Source: Aliivibrio fischeri ATCC 7744 = JCM 18803 = DSM 507 (lineage in GTDB: Bacteria; Pseudomonadota; Gammaproteobacteria; Enterobacterales; Vibrionaceae). Taken from it: a DNA stretch of 64,000 bases. Shown here piece by piece: positions 41,792 to 51,715 of the stretch. The notes below the pieces were generated by a model. It was given only the letters and a program-made list of their open reading frames with translations. It was not told the DNA's origin and ran no database searches. Location: positions 2,852,001-2,916,000 of the forward strand of contig NZ_CP092712.1 in NCBI RefSeq assembly GCF_023983475.1. Reading direction: 5' to 3'. Every line of letters begins with the position of its first letter. Position 1 is the stretch's first letter. Made by a program: the position numbers and the translations under genes.

Positions 41792-43672
41792 ATGGAAGTT
41801 GAACTGTTAGAAATACAGCATTTTTTATCTCAATACCCTCCGTTTAATTTACTTCCAGAGGAAGCGATAAAAGAAGCGGCGCAAAGTGTTGAAATATCTT
41901 ATTACCGAGCAGAAACCATGGTGATTGGCTTTGGTGATGAGATCAAAGATCTCTACATGGTTCGCAGTGGTATCATCGAAGTATATCGTCGAAATGGAGA
42001 GCTTTATAACCGTCTTGATGAAGGTAGTATCTTTGGCCAAATGGGACTATTAATGAACAATAAAGTTCGTTTCCCAGCCAAAGCCCTAAAAGATTCCCTA
42101 CTTTACTGTATTCCTGAAGCCGTTTTTGATGATTTCTGTGAACGCTATGATGAGTTCTCTGACTTTGTTGAAGTAGAAGATGCCACTCGTCTAAAACAAG
42201 CGGTTGAAAACACAGAAGACGATGCAAACGACTTAACAACATCTAAAGTGAAAACGCTGATCACCCGTGAAGCCGTAATGATTGAAAAAAATCAAACCAT
42301 TCAATCTGCTGCAAAAACCATGGCTGAAGAAAACGTATCAGCGGTATTAATCACAGATCCCGACATCGATATCGAAGAAGAAGATAATAACTTTGTTGGT
42401 ATTATTACCGACCGAGATTTATGCACCAAAGTATTAGCGTGTGGTTTGGATTTTGAAACACCAGTGTCTGAAGTAATGTCGACAGAATTAATCTCTCTTG
42501 ATCACAATGCTTATGTTTTTGAAGCCATGCTGATGATGCTACGCTACAACGTCCACCACCTTCCTGTACTAAGAAATAAACAACCTATTGGCGTTATTGA
42601 AGTTTCTGATATTGTTCGCTACGAATCACAAAACAGTCTGTTGTTTGTAAGCAGTATTTTCCAGCAACAAACCATTGAAGATTTAGTGATACTTTCCACT
42701 CAACTGAAAGACTGTTTCTTACGCATGGTCAACGAAGACGCCAACTCTCACATGGTTGGTAGCGCAATGTCTGAAATTGGACGTAGTTTTAAACAACGCT
42801 TATTAGAACTAGCAGAAGAAGAGCTTGGTGAACCTCCGGTACCTTATTGTTTCTTAGCTCTTGGTTCTATGGCTCGTGACGAACAATTAATTGTTACAGA
42901 CCAAGATAATGCGATCATTTTAGATAATGAATACAACGAGAAAGAACATGGTGAATACTTCAAAGCGCTATCTGAATTTGTTTGTGATGGTTTAGCAGCT
43001 TGTGGCTATAAATATTGCACTGGCGATATCATGGCAACCAACCCTAAATGGCGTAAGACACAATCAGAGTGGGAAGAATGTTTTGCCGATTGGATTGATA
43101 ACCCAGATCCTCAAGCACTATTAAATAGCTCTATTTTCTTTGATTTAAATGGCGTCTATGGTCGAACTAAATGGGCTGAACAACTTAATGGCTTCATTGT
43201 TCGACGTGCGAAAAAGAATAACCGCTTCTTAGCTTGTTTAGCACGAAACGGCTTACGTCGAACACCACCTCTGGGTTTCTTTAAAGACTTTGTAATGGAA
43301 AAAGATGGTCGTCATAATAATTCCATCAACCTAAAGCGTCGTGGTACAGCTCCACTAGCCGATTTAATTCGTGTTCACGCATTGGCCATTGGTTCTCATG
43401 CTCAAAACTCATTTGAACGTTTAGATGACATTATCGAAGCTGGTATTTTACCTAAATCCAAAGGCCAAGATTTGCATCATGCAATGGAATTAATCTCACT
43501 GGTTCGATTACGCCACCAAGCATTAGATGTCGAAGCTGGTATTGAACCTGATAACAATATCGAACCTGAAAACATGTCAGACTTTGAACGCCGTAATTTA
43601 AAGGATGCATTCCAAGTACTAAGTAACGCTCAAAATTTCTTAAAATATCGCTATAACGCGAATAAATTCTAG
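41792..43672 (+). CDS. Cyclic-nucleotide-binding / CBS / DUF294 nucleotidyltransferase-like protein
   Basis: A 626-residue cytoplasmic protein. Residues 10-125 form a cNMP-binding domain (GIIEVYRRNGELYNRLDEGSIFGQMGLL), 160-285 a CBS pair (MIEKNQTIQSAAKTMAEENVSAVLI ... FVGIITDRDLCTKVLA ... IGVIEVSDIVRYE), 300-450 the DUF294 nucleotidyltransferase-like domain (LGSMARDEQLIVTDQDNAII), and 480-620 the DUF294 C-terminal domain. Such proteins are GlnD-related signalling proteins in proteobacteria. The next gene, a DnaQ-like exonuclease, follows after 6 bases; this pairing is common in Vibrio and Shewanella. Target unknown. Confidence 0.85.
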   Translation: MEVELLEIQHFLSQYPPFNLLPEEAIKEAAQSVEISYYRAETMVIGFGDEIKDLYMVRSGIIEVYRRNGELYNRLDEGSIFGQMGLLMNNKVRFPAKALKDSLLYCIPEAVFDDFCERYDEFSDFVEVEDATRLKQAVENTEDDANDLTTSKVKTLITREAVMIEKNQTIQSAAKTMAEENVSAVLITDPDIDIEEEDNNFVGIITDRDLCTKVLACGLDFETPVSEVMSTELISLDHNAYVFEAMLMMLRYNVHHLPVLRNKQPIGVIEVSDIVRYESQNSLLFVSSIFQQQTIEDLVILSTQLKDCFLRMVNEDANSHMVGSAMSEIGRSFKQRLLELAEEELGEPPVPYCFLALGSMARDEQLIVTDQDNAIILDNEYNEKEHGEYFKALSEFVCDGLAACGYKYCTGDIMATNPKWRKTQSEWEECFADWIDNPDPQALLNSSIFFDLNGVYGRTKWAEQLNGFIVRRAKKNNRFLACLARNGLRRTPPLGFFKDFVMEKDGRHNNSINLKRRGTAPLADLIRVHALAIGSHAQNSFERLDDIIEAGILPKSKGQDLHHAMELISLVRLRHQALDVEAGIEPDNNIEPENMSDFERRNLKDAFQVLSNAQNFLKYRYNANKF

Positions 43673-43678
43673 GAGCTA

Positions 43679-44398
43679 ATGATGATCCCACATGCTCCTC
43701 AAGAAATTTTAAACTGGCCTTCCTTTTTCAAACATAAACAGGAGATCAGTAAAGATAAACGGCTAAAAAACTTCTACAAGACAGGAACGTACGAAGAAGA
43801 AACACCACTGAGTGACATTGAATTTGTAGCGCTTGATTTTGAAACTACAGGATTAGATGCGAACCAAAATAGTATTATCAGTATTGGTTTAGTACCTTTT
43901 ACATTAGAACGTATTTTTTGCCGTCAATCGCAACACTGGTTTGTGAAGGCACAAGACAGCTTAGAAGAAAATTCAGTGGTTATTCATGGTATCACTCATT
44001 CTGATCTACAGGGTGCTCCAGATTTACGCCGGATTTTAGAACAGGTATTAGATGCACTCGCAGGAAAAGTCGTGGTTGTGCACTATCGTCGTATTGAGCG
44101 AGACTTCTTTGATACAAACCTTCGTAGTTTAATTGGTGAAGGGATCGTTTTCCCTGTCGTAGATACCATGCAAATTGAAGGGGATTATCAACAAGAACAA
44201 GCGAAAGGCCTTATCAATTGGCTTAAAGGGAAACGTCCTGAATCAATTAGATTGGCCAATACGCGGTTGCGTTATGGATTACCTTCATATCCTCCTCACC
44301 ACGCATTAACCGATGCAATAGCGACGGCTGAATTGTTTCAAGCACAAGTGAGATACCACTTTTCAGCTAACGACCCAATTCGTAAATTGTGGCTATAA
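43679..44398 (+). CDS. DnaQ-like 3'-5' exonuclease
   Basis: A 239-residue DEDDh exonuclease: Exo I FVALDFETTGLDANQN (Asp and Glu, about 49-64), Exo II region VVVVHYRRIERDFFD (about 132-146), and Exo III HHALTDAIATAELFQ (His and Asp, about 212-226). It lacks polymerase or other domains, so it resembles the proofreading subunit epsilon or RNase T-type enzymes acting alone. AGGAGC precedes an ATG ATG start. It is co-transcribed with the DUF294 gene. Confidence 0.86.
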   Translation: MMIPHAPQEILNWPSFFKHKQEISKDKRLKNFYKTGTYEEETPLSDIEFVALDFETTGLDANQNSIISIGLVPFTLERIFCRQSQHWFVKAQDSLEENSVVIHGITHSDLQGAPDLRRILEQVLDALAGKVVVVHYRRIERDFFDTNLRSLIGEGIVFPVVDTMQIEGDYQQEQAKGLINWLKGKRPESIRLANTRLRYGLPSYPPHHALTDAIATAELFQAQVRYHFSANDPIRKLWL

Positions 44399-44426
44399 CG
44401 CTTTTATTTATATTGCGATGAAATAT

Positions 44427-44465
44427 AAAAAAGCCGATGAAGATAAAACTTCATCGGCTTTTATT
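44427..44465. terminator. Bidirectional rho-independent terminator
   Basis: AAGCCGATGAAG/CTTCATCGGCTT with a 6-base loop and flanking A- and T-runs separates the convergent exonuclease and BCCT genes. Confidence 0.92.
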
Positions 44466-44488
44466 TACCCGTAATAATCTAAAATAAA

Positions 44489-46069
44489 TTAACTACGGTT
44501 ATATTTTTCTGTTCTCATACCCATAACTAAACTTACACACATAGCAAGTAAAATCAGAGTAAATGGTAGAGCCGTTGAAATTGCACCTGCTTGTAATGCT
44601 TGGATAGCTTCAGTACCACCAACCCATAGTAGAGCAACAGCAATCGCACCTTCCATAAACGCCCAGAACACACGTTGTGGCATTGGTGCATCCACTTTAC
44701 CACCAGCAGTAATACTATCGATAACCAATGAACCTGAATCCGATGAAGTGATAAAGAACACAAGCACCAGAACAACGGCAATCATAGAAAGAATATTACC
44801 CATAGGCAGAGCATCAAACATTTCAAACATAGCTAAAGAAACATCTGTCAGGCCTTTTGAACCTAATGTGCCAATGTTATTTACAACTTGATCAATCGCA
44901 ACGCCACCGAAGATAGACATCCATAATACGGTAAATAATGTAGGTACAATCAATACCGCAGTAATAAACTCACGAACCGTACGACCGCGAGATACACGCG
45001 CAATAAACATACCTACAAATGGAGACCACGAAATCCACCAAGACCAATAAAACACAGTCCAACCATGCATCCATGCCTCATCTACACGACCATGAGGATT
45101 ACTTAACGGAATAATATTTTCCACATATCCCATAATCGTTGTTGGAATCGTACCCATAGATATAGCGAAAGTAACAAGAGCAACAAAAGCCAATAGTACA
45201 ATGGCAATTAGCATATTGATGTTACTAATGACTTTTACACCACCATCAATACCACGCATTACCGATACAACAGCAAGTAAAGTAACAACAAAAATAATCG
45301 CAACTTGAAGACCTAGACCACCATCCATACCAAATACATGATGGAAGCCACTCGCAGCTTGTTGAGCACCTAAACCTAATGACGTTGCTAGACCAAATAA
45401 AGTAGCAAGAACCGCTAAAATATCAACAACGTGGCCAGGCCATCCCCATGTACGATCACCTAAAATTGGATAAAAGATAGAACGCATTGAAAGAGGCAAT
45501 CCTTTGTTATAAGCAAAGAATGCTAATGACAAAGCAACAACGCCATAAATAGCCCAAGGGTGTAAGCCCCAGTGGAACATAGTTGCACCGAGTGCTAATT
45601 TCGCAGCTTCTGGAGTATTTGCCTCAACGCCAAGCGGCGTTTCAAACCAACCAGTAAAATATGCGACAGGCTCAGCTACGCCCCAGAACATCAACCCAAT
45701 ACCCATACCTGCAGCAAATAGCATTGCTATCCAAGAGACCATTGAGTAATCCGGTTTGGCTTTATCACCACCCAGACGAATTTTGCCAAATGGCGATACA
45801 ATCAATGCTAAACAGAAAATAACAAAGATATTAGCTGACCACATGAATAAACCATCAAATGCATTGATGATCTTCCATTTAAAACCATCAAGAACGGTTT
45901 TGGCGCTTTCGGGATCAGTTACTGCTACAGCAACTAAGAAGAGTGCAATCAGACCTGCGCTGATGCCAAAGACGGGATTATGTACATCGAATCCCCATTT
46001 CTGAACGTTATCCTGTCCAACAGTATAATCCGTATTATCTATACTGTACTTATCCTTATTTCTACTCAT
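44489..46069 (-). CDS. BCCT-family compatible-solute transporter
   Basis: A 526-residue inner-membrane protein with about 12 hydrophobic helices. The BCCT signature is clear: MFWGVAEPVAYF near 126-137, FHWGLHPWAIYGVVALSLAFFAYNKG near 165-190, and the Trp-rich FYWSWWISWSPFVGMFIARVSRGRTVREF near 338-366, which forms the quaternary-ammonium site. It imports betaine, choline, carnitine or a related osmolyte with Na+ or H+. There is no long C-terminal osmosensor tail. The gene stands alone with a 238-base upstream gap. Confidence 0.88.
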   Translation of the reverse strand: MSRNKDKYSIDNTDYTVGQDNVQKWGFDVHNPVFGISAGLIALFLVAVAVTDPESAKTVLDGFKWKIINAFDGLFMWSANIFVIFCLALIVSPFGKIRLGGDKAKPDYSMVSWIAMLFAAGMGIGLMFWGVAEPVAYFTGWFETPLGVEANTPEAAKLALGATMFHWGLHPWAIYGVVALSLAFFAYNKGLPLSMRSIFYPILGDRTWGWPGHVVDILAVLATLFGLATSLGLGAQQAASGFHHVFGMDGGLGLQVAIIFVVTLLAVVSVMRGIDGGVKVISNINMLIAIVLLAFVALVTFAISMGTIPTTIMGYVENIIPLSNPHGRVDEAWMHGWTVFYWSWWISWSPFVGMFIARVSRGRTVREFITAVLIVPTLFTVLWMSIFGGVAIDQVVNNIGTLGSKGLTDVSLAMFEMFDALPMGNILSMIAVVLVLVFFITSSDSGSLVIDSITAGGKVDAPMPQRVFWAFMEGAIAVALLWVGGTEAIQALQAGAISTALPFTLILLAMCVSLVMGMRTEKYNRS

Positions 46070-46257
46070 TATTCCTCACTTCGAGCCTTGGCTCTCTGTT
46101 TTGGTTTAATTCAAATACTCGCTTTAAAATATTTAAACACACCTAATGATCTTAACAACTGAGCATATAATTGCCAGTAAAAGCAGCGAATTAGCCTAAT
46201 AAAACAACAAATAAAGGGGGATTATCCATATTGTGAAACACAATATCTGTTCTACAA

Positions 46258-46290
46258 ACAAAAAAACGGTGAATAATTCACCGCTTTTTT
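46258..46290 (-). terminator. Terminator of the peptide ABC transporter operon
   Basis: CGGTGAAT/ATTCACCG with a T-run on the minus strand lies 18 bases after the last permease gene; the A-run on the other side makes it bidirectional. Confidence 0.85.
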
Positions 46291-46307
46291 ATTGGTTAAA
46301 AAATAGA

Positions 46308-47249
46308 TTATCCTTTATAAATTTTAGGATTAAACACATCCCTTAACCAGTCACCCAGTAAGTTAATCACTAAAACTAAGGTAACTAAAACAAGTCCAGG
46401 GAAAGCGGTTATCCACCACGAACCAGAGAAAATGTAGTTAAACCCGATACTAATTAACGAACCTAAAGAAGGTTGGTCAACCGGTAAACCCAATCCTAAG
46501 AAAGACAGTGCTGCCTCTGACATAATCGCATTAGCAATTTGAACCGTTGAGATAACCAAAATAGGCGATAAACAGTTAGGAAGTATATGGCGGAACATGA
46601 TGCGAGGAGAACGGAACCCCATGACTTTTGCAGCCTCCACATACTCTTTTTTCTTCTCAGCAAGCACAGATGCGCGAATGGTACGAGCGTATTGTGGCCA
46701 CTCTGCAACCCCGATGATCACGACAAGCATCACCACAGCATACTGACTGAAAAACTCAGTCCCAAAACTGGCTTTAAAAATAGCCGACACAATGATTGCC
46801 ACCATCATTGTCGAAAATGACAACTGCACATCGGCAAATCGCATTAAGAAACTATCAATTCGACCACCAAAATAGCCTGCTGATAACCCAATAATGATGC
46901 CTAAAGTAAGCTGTACCGCTACCGCTAAGAAACCAATCGTTAATGACAAGCGCGAACCATAAAGAATCGTCGACAGCACATCTCGTCCTTGGTCATCAGT
47001 ACCAAGAAGAAATCGTTCATCTCCCTCTTCCATCCAAGATGGAGGCAATTCCGAATCCATAATATCAATCGAACTTAAGTCGTATGGATTAGTTGGTGCA
47101 ATAACAGGGGACAGCAGTGCTCCTAATACAAAAACCAAAAACACAGCAAAGCTGAACATCGCAACTTTATCGCGTAAAAAATAATACAGAAAATCAGATG
47201 ATTTAAATCGTTCCCAGCGCGTTGGAACGTGAGTCGTTGTCGTATTCAT
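46308..47249 (-). CDS. Peptide/glutathione-type ABC permease (GsiD/DppC-like)
   Basis: A 313-residue inner-membrane permease with an N-terminal OppC-type tail (RWERFKSSDFLYYFLRDKVAMFSFAVFLVFVLGALLSPVIAPTNPYD) and the EAA loop EYVEAAKVMGFRSPRIMFRHILPNCLSPILV (about 200-230), which contacts the ATPase. It has about six helices. It is the last gene of a four-gene operon ordered ATPase - binding protein - permease - permease, the gsiABCD order. Two bases separate it from the partner permease. Confidence 0.86.
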   Translation of the reverse strand: MNTTTTHVPTRWERFKSSDFLYYFLRDKVAMFSFAVFLVFVLGALLSPVIAPTNPYDLSSIDIMDSELPPSWMEEGDERFLLGTDDQGRDVLSTILYGSRLSLTIGFLAVAVQLTLGIIIGLSAGYFGGRIDSFLMRFADVQLSFSTMMVAIIVSAIFKASFGTEFFSQYAVVMLVVIIGVAEWPQYARTIRASVLAEKKKEYVEAAKVMGFRSPRIMFRHILPNCLSPILVISTVQIANAIMSEAALSFLGLGLPVDQPSLGSLISIGFNYIFSGSWWITAFPGLVLVTLVLVINLLGDWLRDVFNPKIYKG

Positions 47250-47251
47250 GA

Positions 47252-48229
47252 TTACGCTCCTTTACCTGTGATATCAACGGTTGGGTTAATTAATCCATAT
47301 AACAAATCAACAATGGTGTTTGTTACTACGAAGATAAGACCAACAAAAATAACGTAAGCGGTAATTAATGGCGTATCGACACGGTTAATTGCTTCTAAAA
47401 ATAAGAACCCAGTTCCCGGCCACTGAAAAACAGTTTCAGTAAGAATGGTATAAGCCACCATGGTACCGATTTGAACCCCACCAACCGTTAACACAGGTAA
47501 CATGGTATTTTTTAAAGCATGTTGATAATAAATTTTATTGGTTGCGATCCCTTTTGCTTTTGAGAACTTGATGTATTCAGAACTTAATACTTCTAGCATT
47601 TCAGAACGAACCAAACGAATAAATAGAGGAAGCATAATTGAAGCAAGAGAAATACACGGCAAAATCAGATGCGCTAAGCCATCAACAGTAAAAAAGCCGG
47701 ACTCCCAACCAAGTAAATTATACGTTTCTCCTCGCCCATAAGACGGTAACCAATTAAGTTCAATCGAGAAAACATACATCAGCATAATCGCGGTAAGGAA
47801 AACCGGTATTGAAATACCAATACTGCTGAATGCCATAATGGCTTTAGTAAAAATACTTTTTGGATTAATCGCAGAATAAACCCCAAGAGGTATCGATAAA
47901 CAAACAATAATAATTGCTGCACCAAACACTAATTCTAGCGTTGCGACCAACTTATCAAGAATGACTTCTACCGCAGGTTTTTTAAAGAAATACGATGTGC
48001 CAAGATCACCTTGTAGCGCATTAGTTATAAATCGAGAATATTTGGTAATAAATGGGTCATTTAGACCTAAATCATCACGCAGAGCCTGACGCTCAGCTTC
48101 AGAAACCGACTGACCAACTAATTCACGTAACGGGTCACCCAAATTATCTTGGATGGAAAACGCAACCAGACTGATCACAAACATCACTATCAGTGCCTGA
48201 AACAGGCGCTTGACCAGAAACGTAAACAT
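47252..48229 (-). CDS. Peptide/glutathione-type ABC permease (GsiC/DppB-like)
   Basis: A 325-residue permease of the OppB/DppB type: TFLVKRLFQALIVMFVISLVAFSIQ N-terminal helix, the DNLGDPLRELVGQSVSEAERQALRDDLGLNDPFITKYSRFI periplasmic segment typical of DppB, and the EAA loop YIKFSKAKGIATNKIYYQHALKNTMLPVLTVGG (about 220-250). It pairs with the following permease gene to form the membrane channel. A hairpin precedes it in the message (48332-48359). Confidence 0.86.
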   Translation of the reverse strand: MFTFLVKRLFQALIVMFVISLVAFSIQDNLGDPLRELVGQSVSEAERQALRDDLGLNDPFITKYSRFITNALQGDLGTSYFFKKPAVEVILDKLVATLELVFGAAIIIVCLSIPLGVYSAINPKSIFTKAIMAFSSIGISIPVFLTAIMLMYVFSIELNWLPSYGRGETYNLLGWESGFFTVDGLAHLILPCISLASIMLPLFIRLVRSEMLEVLSSEYIKFSKAKGIATNKIYYQHALKNTMLPVLTVGGVQIGTMVAYTILTETVFQWPGTGFLFLEAINRVDTPLITAYVIFVGLIFVVTNTIVDLLYGLINPTVDITGKGA

Positions 48230-48331
48230 TCCTTGTCCCCTTTCTTTATCCTAAAAATGACATGAGAAAAGCATCTCTATGTCTAACAAATTGTTGGTAT
48301 TACTTTTATTAAGAAATGAATGACATAAATG

Positions 48332-48359
48332 AGGTTGCTCTAACACCATAGAGCAACCT
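48332..48359 (-). promoter_or_regulatory. Intercistronic hairpin between binding-protein and permease genes
   Basis: AGGTTGCTCT (48332-48341) pairs with AGAGCAACCT (48350-48359), a perfect 10-base stem with an 8-base loop, without a T-run. It lies 15 bases after the binding-protein stop. Such hairpins often stabilise the upstream message and reduce downstream permease expression. Confidence 0.7.
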
Positions 48360-48373
48360 GTTCATTTATGTTT

Positions 48374-49927
48374 TTATTTAACCACTAGGTCACCAAAGTA
48401 TGGATATTCCATTGCGTTTACGATTGGCTTGATATCTATGTTTGATTTTGCACCCCAAGCAAGGTTCTGCCAGTGTAGAGGAACAAATGCCGCATCATCA
48501 TATAAGGTCTTTTCAACCGTTTTCAGGATTTGACTGCGCTTCGCAGGATCCGTTTCTACGTTAGCCGCTTCAACCATCTTATCTAGCTCAGGGTTAGAGT
48601 AATGACCACAGTTGTACTGACCTTTACCTGTTTCTTCATTACGCGTCATAGTTAGGAACTCAGAGAAGTTCGCTGAATCTTCTGTATCTGAGTGCCAACC
48701 AATCATCATCATGTCAGCAGCACATAGGTCAAATTCAGGCCAATATTGCGCTTTTGGTAGTGTTTTAAGATCAACTTTAATACCGATTTTCGATAGCATC
48801 GCAGCCGCAGCTTGCGCTACTTTTGCATCGTTAACATAACGGTTATTTGGCGCCATCATGCTAAGTTTAAAGCCATCTTTATAACCCGCTTCGGCCATTA
48901 GCTGTTTAGCTTTTTTCAAATCGTAACGAGGAACAAGCTCTGCATCATAACCTGAATAACCTGATGGGCCTTGTTGACCAGCGGTAGTCGCAAAACCTTT
49001 CATGATTTTTTTAACGATGCCTTCGTTATTAATAGCATGAACAATCGCTTGACGAACACGCACATCTTTCAGGGCTTCATTGCTGTTTTGGTTCATTTGG
49101 AATGTGATAATACGAGTACCAGGAAGTGTAACTAAATCAATACCTTTCGTATTTTTAACTCGCTTATGATCATTTGGCGCTACCGGAGCAATAATATCTA
49201 CATCGCCAGAAAGAAGTGCCGCTACACGAGTCGCATTTTCTTTAATTGGTACTAACGTTAACTCATCTACGTTACCAGGCGAGCTCTTATCCCAGTAATC
49301 ATCAAAACGATCAAATACCACTTTCACGCCTTGCTCACGTGATTTAACAACAAATGGACCAGTACCTGAGATGTGTGTCGATGCGAAAGAATTACCGTGT
49401 TTTACGATTTCAGACTTATCTTTACCGTCTTCAGTCTTACCCGTATAGAACTTGCTATCCATTGGGAAGATATAAGTAGCGGTTTGAAGTACAAGTGGGT
49501 AAGCACCTTTAGAAACCAGTTCAACCGTATAATCATCAATTTTAACTAGCTTTTCATACGGTTCAAAAATCGCTTTAAAATCTGGAGAATCCTTTAAACG
49601 ATTGAATGTCCATACAACATCATCAGCCGTCATTTCATTACCAGAATGAAACTTCACGCCTTTACGTAAACTAAAACGGAAAGTCTTATCATCAATACGT
49701 TCCCATTTTTCAGCTAGACGAGGTTCAAAATCGAACGACTGCGTGTAACGCACTAGGGGGTCAAATACCATATGAGAAAGTTGTAGCGTACCGCCAGATA
49801 GCTGCTCATGTGGATCGAGTGATACTGGATCTGCATCATAGGCAACAGTAATATCTGCAGCTGCTGCACTAAAACTTAAACCTGCAGCCATCAATGCGAT
49901 AGCTAATTTAGTCTTCATGGTTTTCAT
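48374..49927 (-). CDS. Periplasmic peptide-binding protein (GsiB/DppA-like)
   Basis: A 517-residue family 5 solute-binding protein with a signal peptide (MKTMKTKLAIALMAAGLSFSAAA, cut about residue 23). Family pattern: DADPVSLDPHEQLSGGTLQLSHMVFDPLVRY, LAEKWERIDDKTFRFSLRKGVKFHSGNEMTADDVVWTFNRL (about 65-110), DVRVRQAIVHAINNEGIVKKIM (about 285-305). GGAG lies 8 bases before the start. It would deliver a peptide or glutathione to the permease pair. Ligand not determinable by eye. Confidence 0.87.
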   Translation of the reverse strand: MKTMKTKLAIALMAAGLSFSAAAADITVAYDADPVSLDPHEQLSGGTLQLSHMVFDPLVRYTQSFDFEPRLAEKWERIDDKTFRFSLRKGVKFHSGNEMTADDVVWTFNRLKDSPDFKAIFEPYEKLVKIDDYTVELVSKGAYPLVLQTATYIFPMDSKFYTGKTEDGKDKSEIVKHGNSFASTHISGTGPFVVKSREQGVKVVFDRFDDYWDKSSPGNVDELTLVPIKENATRVAALLSGDVDIIAPVAPNDHKRVKNTKGIDLVTLPGTRIITFQMNQNSNEALKDVRVRQAIVHAINNEGIVKKIMKGFATTAGQQGPSGYSGYDAELVPRYDLKKAKQLMAEAGYKDGFKLSMMAPNNRYVNDAKVAQAAAAMLSKIGIKVDLKTLPKAQYWPEFDLCAADMMMIGWHSDTEDSANFSEFLTMTRNEETGKGQYNCGHYSNPELDKMVEAANVETDPAKRSQILKTVEKTLYDDAAFVPLHWQNLAWGAKSNIDIKPIVNAMEYPYFGDLVVK

Positions 49928-49999
49928 TGCATAACTCCTTATGCGGGACTGTATCCCTAGTTTGTTGTTTTGTTGTGTTTGTATTTATTATTTGATGGT

Positions 50000-51715
50000 T
50001 TATACCGATGTGGTGTGTTCCCTTAAACCCTTAAATTCCGGCATAAGAGAAATTAACTGTTTGCTGTATTCATGCTGAGGATTGGTATAAAGATTCTCTG
50101 TTGGTGCTACTTCTAGTAACGTTCCCATCTGCATTACACCAACACGATCACACATCTGACGAATCACAGGTAAATCATGACTGATAAACAACATGGTTAA
50201 ATTCAATTCATCCTGTAAATCTTTCAATAAATTGAGAATTTGAGCTTGAACCGATACATCTAAAGCAGAAGTTGGTTCATCACAAATCAATAAACGTGGA
50301 CGTGTTGCTAATGCACGAGCGATAGAGATACGTTGACGTTGACCTCCAGAAAACTCATGCGGATACTTCAAGGCTGCCATTCGCCCCAAACCAACGTGAT
50401 CTAAAAGATCATTAACGATCTGTTGCGTTTCTGATTCTGAGCGTGTGAGTTTATGAAAACGAATCGGCTCAGCAATAATGTCGAAGATTTTCATGCGCGG
50501 ATTCATTGATGTATATGGGTTTTGAAATACCATTTGCATTTGACGACGCATCGGACGACGCTCTTTTTCCGATTTTAGAGCCGTAAGATCAATGCCTTCA
50601 AATGTCACTGAACCAGAGTTTGGCGGGTATAAGCCTGCGATAACACGAGCAATGGTTGATTTACCTGAGCCAGATTCCCCCACCAAACCAAAAGTTTCAC
50701 CTTCATGAATTTCAAAGCTTACATTATTAGAAGCTTGGACATATTCACGACGGCTTTCAAAAAAAGAATCTTTGGTTACGAAGCGAAGATTTACGTTCTC
50801 AACTTTCAATAAAGGGCCAGCGTACGCACGCTGATCTTGGCTTTGACCTAACCAGTGATTTTTTACATCAATAGGTTCATGTTCAACCGCTTCTTCGATA
50901 TAACTTACTAATGGAAAACGATCTAATTTAATGTCCGATCGGGGAACCGCAGAAATTAAGCTACGGGTATAAGAATGGTCAGGGTCACCCAACACTTTTT
51001 CTGTTTTTCCAAACTCTACAAGATCTCCACGATACATCACTGCAACTTTATCTGTCACATTAGATACCACACCCATATCGTGAGTAACCAACATGCAACC
51101 AACGTTATTTTTAACACACAGTTCGCGAATTAGATTTAGAATTTGATCTTGAATCGACACATCCAGTGCCGTTGTTGGTTCATCAGCAATGATCAGATCG
51201 GGTTCACCAGCTAATGCGATAGCAATAACGACACGTTGACGCATACCACCTGAAAATTGATGCGGAAACTGTTTTAATCTATTTTCTGGCTGAGGGATGC
51301 CAACTTGTTCCATTAAAGATAATGCACGAGCATAAGCTTCTTCAGGAGAAACAGATAAATTAGCATGAATGGTTTCCGTTAATTGCTGCTCAACGGTAAA
51401 TAGAGGATTTAATGAGGTCATTGGGTCTTGGAAGATAAAACCAATTTTAGAACCTCGAACCTTACGCATTTCTTCAGCGGTTAATCCTGATATTTTTTCT
51501 CCATCAAGAAACACCTCACCATCAGCAATAACGCCAGGAGGGCTTAATAAATCAATAACAGCATTACCTACTGTTGATTTACCTGCACCTGATTCACCAA
51601 CAACGCCTACAATTTCACCACGCTCAATTGAAAATGACAGTGATTTAACAGCGGCATGAACACCATGACGTGACGGATATTCAATACGTAAATTTTTAAC
51701 TTCTAAAAGTGACAT
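50000..51715 (-). CDS. Dual ABC ATPase (GsiA-like)
   Basis: The ATG at 51715 (571 residues, MSLLEVKNLRIEYP) is preferred; GGAG lies 8 bases upstream, and an upstream ATG at 51778 would add 21 atypical residues. It fuses two nucleotide-binding domains. The first: Walker A GESGAGKST (about 39-47), signature QFSGGMRQRV, Walker B LIIADEPTTALD. The second: GESGSGKST (about 350), signature EFSGGQRQRISIARAL, Walker B LLICDEPTSALD. Oligopeptide C-terminal motifs follow each. A single gene with both ATPases plus the gene order resembles gsiABCD for glutathione import, though dipeptide or other peptide uptake is possible. Confidence 0.86.
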   Translation of the reverse strand: MSLLEVKNLRIEYPSRHGVHAAVKSLSFSIERGEIVGVVGESGAGKSTVGNAVIDLLSPPGVIADGEVFLDGEKISGLTAEEMRKVRGSKIGFIFQDPMTSLNPLFTVEQQLTETIHANLSVSPEEAYARALSLMEQVGIPQPENRLKQFPHQFSGGMRQRVVIAIALAGEPDLIIADEPTTALDVSIQDQILNLIRELCVKNNVGCMLVTHDMGVVSNVTDKVAVMYRGDLVEFGKTEKVLGDPDHSYTRSLISAVPRSDIKLDRFPLVSYIEEAVEHEPIDVKNHWLGQSQDQRAYAGPLLKVENVNLRFVTKDSFFESRREYVQASNNVSFEIHEGETFGLVGESGSGKSTIARVIAGLYPPNSGSVTFEGIDLTALKSEKERRPMRRQMQMVFQNPYTSMNPRMKIFDIIAEPIRFHKLTRSESETQQIVNDLLDHVGLGRMAALKYPHEFSGGQRQRISIARALATRPRLLICDEPTSALDVSVQAQILNLLKDLQDELNLTMLFISHDLPVIRQMCDRVGVMQMGTLLEVAPTENLYTNPQHEYSKQLISLMPEFKGLREHTTSV

